Part shown: piece by piece, positions 17,792 to 25,462 of the stretch
How the letters are laid out: the number at the start of each line of letters is the position of its first letter
Numbering within the stretch: position 1 is the stretch's first letter
Source: an uncultured Lachnospiraceae bacterium
GTDB taxonomy: Bacteria; Bacillota; Clostridia; Lachnospirales; Lachnospiraceae
Reading direction: 5' to 3'
Assembly (NCBI GenBank): GCA_947176505.1
Contig: CAMWQW010000001.1
Span: forward strand, 248,001 to 312,000
DNA length: 64,000 nucleotides
Notes under the pieces: model-generated
Database searches by the model: none
The model's input: only the letters and a program-made list of their open reading frames with translations
Told to the model about the DNA's origin: nothing
Made by a program: the position numbers and the translations under genes

Positions 17792-19768
17792 TTAAACCAT
17801 GCCTTCTTTTAATACATTCTGATCCCGCAGTACTTTCTCAATCACGGTTCCTTTGATTACATGCAGAATCGGCTTCTTCAAAGCATTGAGCGGTCCCGGA
17901 AGTTCAATTTCCAGCGGAGATTTGCCGTCCATCAGCTTAACGCTGCTACTCAATAGCTCACGGATATCATACACGCTTCCCCATACCTCCGGTACGCCTC
18001 TGTCCACGCCAAGCAGTCCGTATACAGCCTCCATAGCCGTTCTTACTGAGTACTCTGTAGTAAATACTGTGTCTCTGGGCGTCTCGGCAAACTGACCTAA
18101 GAAGGCAAAATTCACGCAGCCATCCGGAATAACGTCCGGGCGGTCACCTTTTGTTCTGGGCATAAAGAATGCAGTGATATAGGGCATCATGGTAGGTACG
18201 CAGACTGCACTGTTTTCTGCCAAATCTGCAATCTCTTCTTCCGGTACACCCAAATGATAAAGCCATTCTTCTGTGATTTCTTTACCGGTACATTCTTTCA
18301 TCGGCTTTTTAATATAGTCTCCGGGCACATCAGTAAATAATCCATAAACCCATACGCATACCTTATCTTTATACTGATCCTTAAATTGTCCCTGCCTGTT
18401 AATCGTCCAGCTCATCAGCCATGAAGAATCCTGACAGCTTACGATACCTCCGGTCACTACTTTACCGCTTCTCGGGTCGCGCTTACAGATATCAGTAATA
18501 TACGGTATAATCTTGTCATCCAATGTCGTAACAGTTGCGGATTCCCAATTTGTCTTAGCAATATCAGAACAGAATTTCTCCGGATGACCGAAGGATGCAT
18601 CCTGCATCGCGATATTTTTCCATAAACTCCAGCATCCGCTCGTCCGAACTTCCGCGTCTCCGTTTGGTGCATGATTCTGATCACCATATATAGTACCTTC
18701 CGTACAGCTTCCGTTGGTGACAAACACAAGATCGTTCTCTGTAAGTACGATACCTTTTTCTACCCCTTTTACTTTGCATTCAATAGCTTTCGCCACTTTC
18801 TTGTCTTCCTCTATATCAAAGATAACATTCGTCACTTCCGTATTAAATTGGAAATCAACACCCGCTTCTTCCAAATACTTCTGCATCGGCAGAATCAGTG
18901 AATCGTACTGGTTATACTTTGTAAATTTCAAAGCACTGAAATCCGGAAGACCAGCGATATGATGAATAAATCTCTGGAAATATAACTTCATTTCCAAGGC
19001 GCTGTGCCAGTTCTCAAATGCAAACATGGTTCTCCAATATAACCAGAATGTCGAATCGAACACTTCTTCATCAAATACATCTTCGATAGTCTTGTCGTAT
19101 AAGTCTTCATCCTTTGTCATAAACAGCTTCATGATTTCCATGCAGCCTTTCTGGCTGAGATTGAATTTACCATCCGTGTGTGCATCTTCACCGCGGTTTA
19201 TGGTTGCACGACAGAGTGAATAATTAGGATCCTCTTTATTTAACCAATAATACTCATCCAGCACAGATACGCCGGGTGTCTCAATAGAAGGAATACTGCG
19301 GAATAAGTCCCACAAACATTCAAAATGATTTTCCATCTCACGACCACCTCTCATGACATATCCTCTTGTCGGGTCGTTAATGCCGTCGCACGCGCCCCCG
19401 GCAATATCCATCGCCTCCAAAATATGGATGTGATTGCCGGGCATCTGTCCGTCACGTACTAAGAAGCAGGCTGCCGCCAATGATGCAAGACCGCTTCCTA
19501 CAATATAAGCATTTTTCTCATCAACGCCTTCAGGCTTACGAGGTCTTGCAAAAGCTTCATAGTTGCCGTTTGTATAATAAATTCCCTTACTGTTTTTGTC
19601 GTATCTTCCCAATTCCGTGTTGCGATACTGTGAATCAGAAACTGTCTTTTTCTGTGCTCTATGCGTACCTGCTGCATTCTTCTTGTGGTTTTTGGCTGCA
19701 TATGCCGCTGCTCCCGCTCCTGCTGCCACCGCTGCCACACCGAGCCCGATTCCTTTTTTATTTGCCAT
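17792..19768 (-). CDS. ohyA: Oleate hydratase (myosin-cross-reactive antigen family)
   Basis: 658 residues. It has the family's FAD-binding start (YIVGSGLASLAAACFL), RGGREMENHFECLWDLF, FENWHSALEMKLY and the NQYDSLILPMQ segment. These enzymes add water to the cis-9 double bond of oleate and linoleate to give 10-hydroxy fatty acids, detoxifying free fatty acids in the gut. It carries an N-terminal extension of about 80 residues that begins with a small, Gly/Ala-rich hydrophobic segment (residues 5-25) and basic residues after it, possibly a membrane anchor. Its promoter contains an inverted repeat and the neighbouring gene encodes a TetR-type regulator. Confidence 0.93.
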   Translation of the reverse strand: MANKKGIGLGVAAVAAGAGAAAYAAKNHKKNAAGTHRAQKKTVSDSQYRNTELGRYDKNSKGIYYTNGNYEAFARPRKPEGVDEKNAYIVGSGLASLAAACFLVRDGQMPGNHIHILEAMDIAGGACDGINDPTRGYVMRGGREMENHFECLWDLFRSIPSIETPGVSVLDEYYWLNKEDPNYSLCRATINRGEDAHTDGKFNLSQKGCMEIMKLFMTKDEDLYDKTIEDVFDEEVFDSTFWLYWRTMFAFENWHSALEMKLYFQRFIHHIAGLPDFSALKFTKYNQYDSLILPMQKYLEEAGVDFQFNTEVTNVIFDIEEDKKVAKAIECKVKGVEKGIVLTENDLVFVTNGSCTEGTIYGDQNHAPNGDAEVRTSGCWSLWKNIAMQDASFGHPEKFCSDIAKTNWESATVTTLDDKIIPYITDICKRDPRSGKVVTGGIVSCQDSSWLMSWTINRQGQFKDQYKDKVCVWVYGLFTDVPGDYIKKPMKECTGKEITEEWLYHLGVPEEEIADLAENSAVCVPTMMPYITAFFMPRTKGDRPDVIPDGCVNFAFLGQFAETPRDTVFTTEYSVRTAMEAVYGLLGVDRGVPEVWGSVYDIRELLSSSVKLMDGKSPLEIELPGPLNALKKPILHVIKGTVIEKVLRDQNVLKEGMV

Positions 19769-19803
19769 TGTTACAACCGCCTTTCTTGTAATGAATTGTT
19801 ATG

Positions 19804-19837
19804 GGCATATTGTATGCCTATATTCAGAACAATCCAA
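19804..19837 (-). promoter_or_regulatory. ohyA promoter with overlapping TetR-type operator candidate
   Basis: On the minus strand TTGGAT (19832-19837) and TACAAT (19810-19815) are 16 bases apart. A perfect inverted repeat GGCATA-CAA-TATGCC (19804-19818) covers the -10. This position is typical of a repressor operator, and a TetR-family gene ends 70 bases upstream. The match between repressor and site is an inference. Confidence 0.55.
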
Positions 19838-19841
19838 CTTA

Positions 19842-19878
19842 CAAAAAAGGCGGAATGATAAAAAACTTATCATTCCGC
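19842..19878 (-). terminator. Terminator after the TetR-type regulator
   Basis: On the minus strand GCGGAATGATAA pairs with TTATCATTCCGC (12-bp perfect stem, 19850-19878) and is followed by CTTTTTTG. It ends the kinase-regulator transcript before the ohyA promoter. Confidence 0.85.
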
Positions 19879-19887
19879 TCATTTTGT

Positions 19888-20451
19888 TTAATTCCTCAAT
19901 TCTTCAAAATTATGTATGGAATTCACAAGGCTTCCTCGTAGTGTAACGCTCATCATCTCCACGATTTTGCCGTAATCATCCTTCATTCCACGCTCAATCC
20001 AGTCAAGTATAACCCCGACAAAACCATATTTATAAAAATCGGCTATAAATAACTTGTCCTCCTGTGGGATATCAATATCCCTGCATTTCTCCTCCACCAC
20101 ATCCACAATCAATTGATAAGTCAGTTTGTGCAGGTAATTCTCGACTTTACCGCGGTCAATTGAACGGTAAACATTGAGTATAAAGGACTTGTTGTCCATA
20201 ACAGCCTCAAAAATCTGATAGATTCCTTCCTGCCATGTCTCATAAGTTTTCTTGCCTTGCAGCGCCTGCCTGCCGTCTTCGATACAACACCATTCGACCA
20301 AATCATAAATATCTTTAAAATGATAGTAAAATGACATACGGCTAATGCCGCAATCCGCAGTCAAATCATTAATCGTTATTTTGTCCAACGTTTTATTAGA
20401 CAGAAGCTTCTTAAGCGATGCTTCTAATGCATATTTCGTAGTATTTGGCAC
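19888..20451 (-). CDS. TetR/AcrR-family regulator
   Basis: 187 residues. The N-terminal helix-turn-helix reads ITINDLTADCGISRMSFYYHFKDIYDLVEW, the TetR recognition pattern. The C-terminal half resembles the dihydroxyacetone-kinase-activator (DhaS) type ligand domain, with the FIADFYKYGFVGVILDWI segment. The start is GTG at 20451 behind GGAGGCG. It follows the hybrid kinase by 21 bases and precedes ohyA on the same strand with a terminator between. The plausible role is fatty-acid-responsive control of ohyA, inferred from position and from the palindrome in the ohyA promoter. Confidence 0.85.
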   Translation of the reverse strand: MPNTTKYALEASLKKLLSNKTLDKITINDLTADCGISRMSFYYHFKDIYDLVEWCCIEDGRQALQGKKTYETWQEGIYQIFEAVMDNKSFILNVYRSIDRGKVENYLHKLTYQLIVDVVEEKCRDIDIPQEDKLFIADFYKYGFVGVILDWIERGMKDDYGKIVEMMSVTLRGSLVNSIHNFEELRN

Positions 20452-20472
20452 TCTGACGCCTCCATTTGCCTC

Positions 20473-23034
20473 TTATTCGACGCTAAAATATTTGCGCAAT
20501 AAGAAAAGTACTTCTTCAAGATTAATCGGTTTTGCCGTATGCGCATTCATTCCACAGTCCAGACACCGCTGAACATCTTCTGAAAATGCATCTGCAGTCA
20601 TGGCAATAATCGGAATCGAGTGCGCATCGGCTCTTTCCAAAGCACGGATTGCCGTGGTAGCCTCATAGCCGTTCATCACCGGCATACGCACATCCATCAG
20701 AATCGCATCATAATATCCTTTGTCTGACTTCGTAAACATATCAACGCAGATTTGACCATTCTCTGCCCATTCAAGCTCCATACCTATATCCGACAAAAGC
20801 TCGTGCAGCACTTCCCAGTTAAGATCATTATCCTCAGCAACCAATATGCGTCTTCCGGACAAGTCCATTTTCTGTTTATCCAGACTCTCTGCTGATTCCT
20901 CAGCGCCCATGTATTTCTGTAATCCATAGTATAAAGTCGATTTAAACAATGGTTTGGAGATAAAGCCATCCACTCCGGCATCTCTTGCCTCTGTTTCAAA
21001 TTCACTCCAATCATACGCGGAAATCAAGAGTATCGACACATTATGTCCTAAGCTTCTGCGAATCTCTCTGGCTACCTGAATACCATTCATCCCCGGGAGC
21101 TTCCAATCCAACAAGATAATCTGATAATCATCCTGTTTTTTGTGATGCTGTTCTACAAGTTCAATAGCCTTCTCTCCGCTAAGCGTCCAATCCGCCGCCA
21201 CACCAATATCCTTCAATGCCGTTACTGTCGTCTGACACGACATTTCATCATCGTCTACTACCAGCATCTTCCATGCGGGAAGCATCATATTGTCTTCCGG
21301 TACTTCAGCCTTCTCAAGGTCAAGTGTAAGATGGAACTTCGTTCCCTTCCCCAGTTCACTCTCTACCTTTATCGTACCTTCCATGGCATCCACAATATAC
21401 TTGGTAATTGCCATACCCAATCCGGCGCCTTCTGTTTTATGTACGCGTTTACTGTCTGCTCTTGAATAGGAATCAAATATCTTTGCCTGAAACTCTTCAT
21501 CCATACCGATTCCGTTATCCTCAACTTTGATGCAGACTCTTACATATTCCTCACCCTTCGGCGATTCTTCCTCATACAGCGAAAACCATATGGAACCGCC
21601 CTCTTGCGTATACTTAACTGCATTGGACAGCAGATTAAGCAATACTTGATTTAGACGTACACTGTCACAATAAACGCTTTCCACCTCTATGTTATCTACG
21701 TGTACATTAAAAGACTGTTTCTTGCCATGAACCTGCGATTGTACAATTCCGACAATGCCTTCAACCACTTCCGGAAGAGAAATCTGATCCATGCTGAGTG
21801 TCATCTTACCGCTCTCAATCTTTGACATATCCAATACATCATTGATTAAGCCCAGTAAGTGTCTGCCTGATAATGATATTTTCTTCAGGCAGTTCTGTAC
21901 CTGTTCCTTATCATCTATATGTGCCGTTGCAATAGCTGTCATACCGACAATTGCATTCATGGGAGTCCGGATATCATGACTCATATTGGAAAGGAATTCG
22001 CTCTTTGCTTTGGTCGCTTGTAATGCTATCTGGCGGGATTCCTCCACTTCCTGAAGCTGTATGCGAATCAAATGAAAATATCTAAAGAATATTAGCAGCA
22101 TCAGCGTCGCTATAATGGCAAATGCTACAAATGTCGCCACCAATCTCTGCCGGCTCAAACTATTCACCGTTTCATTCAAAACCCCATAGGGCAGTGCCGT
22201 AACCAAATACCATTCTGAATTTGCCAACATCGTACTGTATATCTGCTGTCTGTTTCCGTCAAATTGAAGAAAGTCAGAGTAATTCTCTCCTGCTTCCATG
22301 GACGCCGTCAGATTTTCAATAAATTCCTCTGCTTCATCCATTTTATCATCATCCTGTCTCTCCCGAACAACACTAAAATAATCCGGATAATCTACCGAGG
22401 AATCATGTATGACAAAGCTGCCATCCTTACGGATAATATGCGAATGTACCAACGCATCCTCTTGATCCATAGAAAGCATGGTCGTAATATAATCTGCCGG
22501 CATTGCCGCAATCATAGCCATACACTTCTGCCCATTGCTCATAGGATAATCGGCGCTCACACCAAACAGAACGATATTATTACCCTCGGAGTCCAATCCT
22601 ACGGCAACCTTCTTCTGATTATTCCTCAGCGATGCATAAAACGGCTCCGGATCGACAAGTTGTATCGAATCGCCATAAAGCATCTGTACTTCTCCCGTTT
22701 CGGAACAAAGCGCCAAATAATCGAAATCCCTGACATGTGCCCTATATGCAAGGTCTTTATATAATTCATCAATATTATCATTATCCGCATCAACTACTTT
22801 AACCGTCGCTTCTGCCTGATCAAACTTAGAACCTATGATCGTCTGAAAATGAGCCGAAATCCGATCGCTCATACCACTCATATATAAGTCGCCCACAGCG
22901 TTAATTGTCCGCTCGCTTGCACGATTCATATATACGCCCAACGCCAGAAAAGCGATGATACTGATGACCATCAAAGCACAAAAACTTCCGATAAGAAAAT
23001 GTGTCGTTTTTGTATTTACTACACCTTTGTTCAT
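20473..23034 (-). CDS. Hybrid sensor histidine kinase with two receiver domains
   Basis: 853 residues. TM1 (about 12-34), an extracellular sensor that looks like a double-Cache domain (35-295), TM2 (299-319), a HisKA domain with the phospho-histidine in SHDIRTPMNAI (His353), and an ATPase domain with NLLSNAVKY and DNGIGMD follow. REC1 has LLDWKLPG and REC2 LMDVRMPV, each with the phospho-acceptor Asp. No output domain is present, so phosphate probably passes to another protein or the kinase acts through REC interactions. The start at 23034 suits the GGAAGGA ribosome site better than two upstream codons. A TetR-type gene follows after 21 bases. Confidence 0.9.
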   Translation of the reverse strand: MNKGVVNTKTTHFLIGSFCALMVISIIAFLALGVYMNRASERTINAVGDLYMSGMSDRISAHFQTIIGSKFDQAEATVKVVDADNDNIDELYKDLAYRAHVRDFDYLALCSETGEVQMLYGDSIQLVDPEPFYASLRNNQKKVAVGLDSEGNNIVLFGVSADYPMSNGQKCMAMIAAMPADYITTMLSMDQEDALVHSHIIRKDGSFVIHDSSVDYPDYFSVVRERQDDDKMDEAEEFIENLTASMEAGENYSDFLQFDGNRQQIYSTMLANSEWYLVTALPYGVLNETVNSLSRQRLVATFVAFAIIATLMLLIFFRYFHLIRIQLQEVEESRQIALQATKAKSEFLSNMSHDIRTPMNAIVGMTAIATAHIDDKEQVQNCLKKISLSGRHLLGLINDVLDMSKIESGKMTLSMDQISLPEVVEGIVGIVQSQVHGKKQSFNVHVDNIEVESVYCDSVRLNQVLLNLLSNAVKYTQEGGSIWFSLYEEESPKGEEYVRVCIKVEDNGIGMDEEFQAKIFDSYSRADSKRVHKTEGAGLGMAITKYIVDAMEGTIKVESELGKGTKFHLTLDLEKAEVPEDNMMLPAWKMLVVDDDEMSCQTTVTALKDIGVAADWTLSGEKAIELVEQHHKKQDDYQIILLDWKLPGMNGIQVAREIRRSLGHNVSILLISAYDWSEFETEARDAGVDGFISKPLFKSTLYYGLQKYMGAEESAESLDKQKMDLSGRRILVAEDNDLNWEVLHELLSDIGMELEWAENGQICVDMFTKSDKGYYDAILMDVRMPVMNGYEATTAIRALERADAHSIPIIAMTADAFSEDVQRCLDCGMNAHTAKPINLEEVLFLLRKYFSVE

Positions 23035-23125
23035 TAGCATTGTCCTTCCCAAAAAGCGAATTGAAGCTTACCGGTATTTCATTTCGCCAAACTCACATCC
23101 TAATTACTTTCATATGCGACTCTTA

Positions 23126-23150
23126 ATTATAGCATGTATCAATGTTAAAA
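23126..23150 (-). promoter_or_regulatory. Candidate promoter of the hybrid kinase gene
   Basis: On the minus strand TGCTATAAT gives an extended -10 with perfect TATAAT (23126-23131). A TTGCAT lies 19 bases upstream, at the edge of the gltB-like gene. The kinase start is about 90 bases downstream. Confidence 0.4.
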
Positions 23151-24554
23151 TGCAATATTCGGCTGACCAGCATGTCGAATACCGGTATACTCTGCAATGT
23201 CTCTATCAAGCGTAATCAACTGTTCGGTCGACAGGTCGTGAATCGAAGAATTACCCGTTATTCTCGCAAAAGTCTCCAATTCTTTGCGCGACACATTCAA
23301 AAAATTAGCTACTCTCTGCGCTGCCGCGGATGTCTGCATTCGTCCTCTGAGTTCCGGATTCTGCGTCGCTACTCCCACAGGACAGTTACCGCTGCCGCAA
23401 ATACGGTATTGCTGACATGCCGCCGCGATTAGCGCCGCACTGGCAATCGCAACCGCATCCGCTCCCATTGCAAGCGCCTTCGCGAAATCCGCGGATACTC
23501 GAAGTCCTCCTGTAATGACGAGCGCAATGTCCGAATGCACTGAATCAAGATATTTCCTCGCCCTTGACAATGCATAAATCGTCGGAACCGATGTTGCTTC
23601 TCTTAAAAATAACGGACTGGAAGCTGTTGCGCCGCCTCTACCGTCTATCGTAATGAAATCCGGCTCGGCAAAAACACAATATTCCAAATCACGCTCGATA
23701 TTGCCGGCAGCAATTTTGATACCAATCGGCCGCCCCTCCGACAGTTCCCGTAACGTATTTACCATGCTGCGTAAATCTTCTTTACTGTTTAGCTCTGGAA
23801 ACTTGCTTGGGCTCTGAATGTCCTCTCCCTGTTTTTTCCCGCGAATCTCTGCAATCTCCGCCGTCACCTTTTCTCCCGGCAGATGTCCGCCCATACCCGG
23901 TTTCGTACCCTGACCAATCTTAATTTCAATAGCGTCTGATGTACGCAGATTCTCACCCGTCACACTATATTTATTTGGAATATACTCAAATATGTACTTA
24001 TAGGCAGCCTGTTTTTCCTCCGGAAGGATACCTCCTTCACCGCTGCACATTGCCGTCTTAGCCATCGCGGACCCTTGCGCAAGGGCTATTTTAACCTCTC
24101 TTGACAATGCCCCGAAAGACATATGTGATATATAGATTGGACTGTCAAGCACCATCGGCTTCTTAGCATGTTTGCCAATTACCGTAGTCGTATCTACCGG
24201 CGCGCCATCATTTAACGGAGGCGGATTAAGCTGTGCCCCCAGCATAAGAATATCATCCCATCCCGGCATCGGCATCCTCGTACTCATTGAACCGCCAATT
24301 GTTCTTCCCGTCACAGCCATCTCATGAATCTCTGCCATGTAACGGCAGGACGAATCGCGCCGGGCTGTTGCCTCATCGTAATCCAACTCACCGGAATATG
24401 ACTTCTCATTGTTATTTTCACTCTCTTCCGGTACTATCTGAAAACAAGATGCCGGCTGCTTGCAGACAGGACATGCATCCAGTTCTGAGAAAGGTTTCCC
24501 CTCCTTCTCCTCGTCATAAACCGCACCACAAATACTACATTTATAAATAGCCAT
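23145..24554 (-). CDS. Rubredoxin-fused glutamate synthase-like FMN/Fe-S protein
   Basis: 469 residues. Residues 1-40 form a rubredoxin-like module with CSICG and CPVC. The rest is the FMN-binding glutamate synthase domain of the archaeal-type, short GltB family. It shows MSFGALSREVK, KIGQGTKPGMGGHLPGEKV, DGRGGATASSP and the iron-sulfur region CRICGSGNCPVGVATQ. Full GltB has an amidotransferase domain that is absent here, so the electron acceptor or ammonia source must differ. The rubredoxin suggests it takes electrons from a reduced carrier. Start at 24554 follows GGAGGT; the frame extends slightly further upstream but without a site. Confidence 0.85.
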   Translation of the reverse strand: MAIYKCSICGAVYDEEKEGKPFSELDACPVCKQPASCFQIVPEESENNNEKSYSGELDYDEATARRDSSCRYMAEIHEMAVTGRTIGGSMSTRMPMPGWDDILMLGAQLNPPPLNDGAPVDTTTVIGKHAKKPMVLDSPIYISHMSFGALSREVKIALAQGSAMAKTAMCSGEGGILPEEKQAAYKYIFEYIPNKYSVTGENLRTSDAIEIKIGQGTKPGMGGHLPGEKVTAEIAEIRGKKQGEDIQSPSKFPELNSKEDLRSMVNTLRELSEGRPIGIKIAAGNIERDLEYCVFAEPDFITIDGRGGATASSPLFLREATSVPTIYALSRARKYLDSVHSDIALVITGGLRVSADFAKALAMGADAVAIASAALIAAACQQYRICGSGNCPVGVATQNPELRGRMQTSAAAQRVANFLNVSRKELETFARITGNSSIHDLSTEQLITLDRDIAEYTGIRHAGQPNIAF

Positions 24555-24589
24555 TCTGCACCTCCAATGATTGTTCAAAGCTTAGTCCT

Positions 24590-24619
24590 ATTGTAAAATA
24601 TCTTCTGATTACGTGTCAA
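24590..24619 (-). promoter_or_regulatory. Promoter of the rubredoxin-GltB gene
   Basis: On the minus strand TTGACA (24614-24619) and TACAAT (24590-24595) are 18 bases apart. The gene starts about 36 bases downstream of the -10. Confidence 0.6.
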
Positions 24620-24674
24620 CACAAAACCCATGTAAACGCATATGTTGGCTGCCTATCCGATCATAAGATTTTTC

Positions 24675-24896
24675 TTAATATTCCTTCGATATTTGGCTCA
24701 CACCATAGCGTTCCATAAATTCCCGTAAGTCGCTCTCATTTCGTATCAACATAATTTCCTCAAACTTTCCCGTCTGAAGATTTTTAAATCCAGCCACCTG
24801 CTCTCCGTTACATATGCTGCATTTTAAGATTGGTTTCTGGGTTTCTTTGTCATAATCGTATTGTTCGCCGGTTGGTTTCTTCCCAAACATACTCAT
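24675..24896 (-). CDS. Small conserved protein with a CxxC motif
   Basis: 73 residues. It resembles a small Clostridia family often mislabelled aspartate dehydrogenase. It has ILKCSICNGEQVAGFKN, a CxxC that may bind metal, then FEEIMLIRNESDLREFMERYG. The function is unknown. Its ATG overlaps the stop of the transglutaminase-like gene (ATGA), so it is translated with that cassette. Because relatives occur in many contexts, it may be a passenger rather than a working part of the cassette. Confidence 0.65.
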   Translation of the reverse strand: MSMFGKKPTGEQYDYDKETQKPILKCSICNGEQVAGFKNLQTGKFEEIMLIRNESDLREFMERYGVSQISKEY

Positions 24897-25462
24897 TCCC
24901 CTCTCTGTATATAATTCCTTTGCGTATTTTTGTATTTTTCTCTTAACTCCTCTATATCTGTTTTCTCTGGAAACACAAGCTTAAGAACTCCCCACAGACC
25001 GTCTTTGACTTTCGGGTAATTATCCATATATTCCACAAAAGGCATGTTTCTTACTCTTTCCGTTTCCTCATCCAGACCGCTTCTGTATATGCCGTATTGA
25101 AGCTTATGTCTTTGGTTTGTCCCGATATCCGTATCTAAAATAATAGGCGCTGAAGCATACCCCCGCCCCGCCGGAATCATAGCCACAGCAATATCTATAA
25201 TCTTACCGTCCAATAAAATCCATGAATGATCAAAATAAAGCGCTCCCGCCTTAACTTCTCCCAGACATAAATCAACATGATATCCCAATTCCGTCAGAGC
25301 CACATATATAATAGAACAGGCGGCATGACAGCCGCCTCTCCAACGCGCATCCTGCATATATCTGTACATCGAGCATAAGAAAAACGATAATTGTTCATCA
25401 TATCCCTGCGCGTATACGATATTTCGGATTAAGTCATATTCATCGTTTCTGTTTCTTATCAT
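24893..25462 (-). CDS. Transglutaminase-like cysteine hydrolase (predicted)
   Basis: 189 residues; I do not recognise a named family. The order Cys45 in RGGCHAACS, His79 in FDHSWILLDG and Asp90 in KIIDIA fits a transglutaminase or papain-type Cys-His-Asp triad, with a helix after the Cys as in that fold. Such domains in bacteria act as peptidases or acyl-transferases. The start at 25462 lies behind GGAGAGGT and inside the 3' end of the phosphoesterase-NTPase gene (23-base overlap), and the stop overlaps the next gene. This tight coupling suggests the products work together. Catalysis is inferred. Confidence 0.6.
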   Translation of the reverse strand: MIRNRNDEYDLIRNIVYAQGYDEQLSFFLCSMYRYMQDARWRGGCHAACSIIYVALTELGYHVDLCLGEVKAGALYFDHSWILLDGKIIDIAVAMIPAGRGYASAPIILDTDIGTNQRHKLQYGIYRSGLDEETERVRNMPFVEYMDNYPKVKDGLWGVLKLVFPEKTDIEELREKYKNTQRNYIQRGE

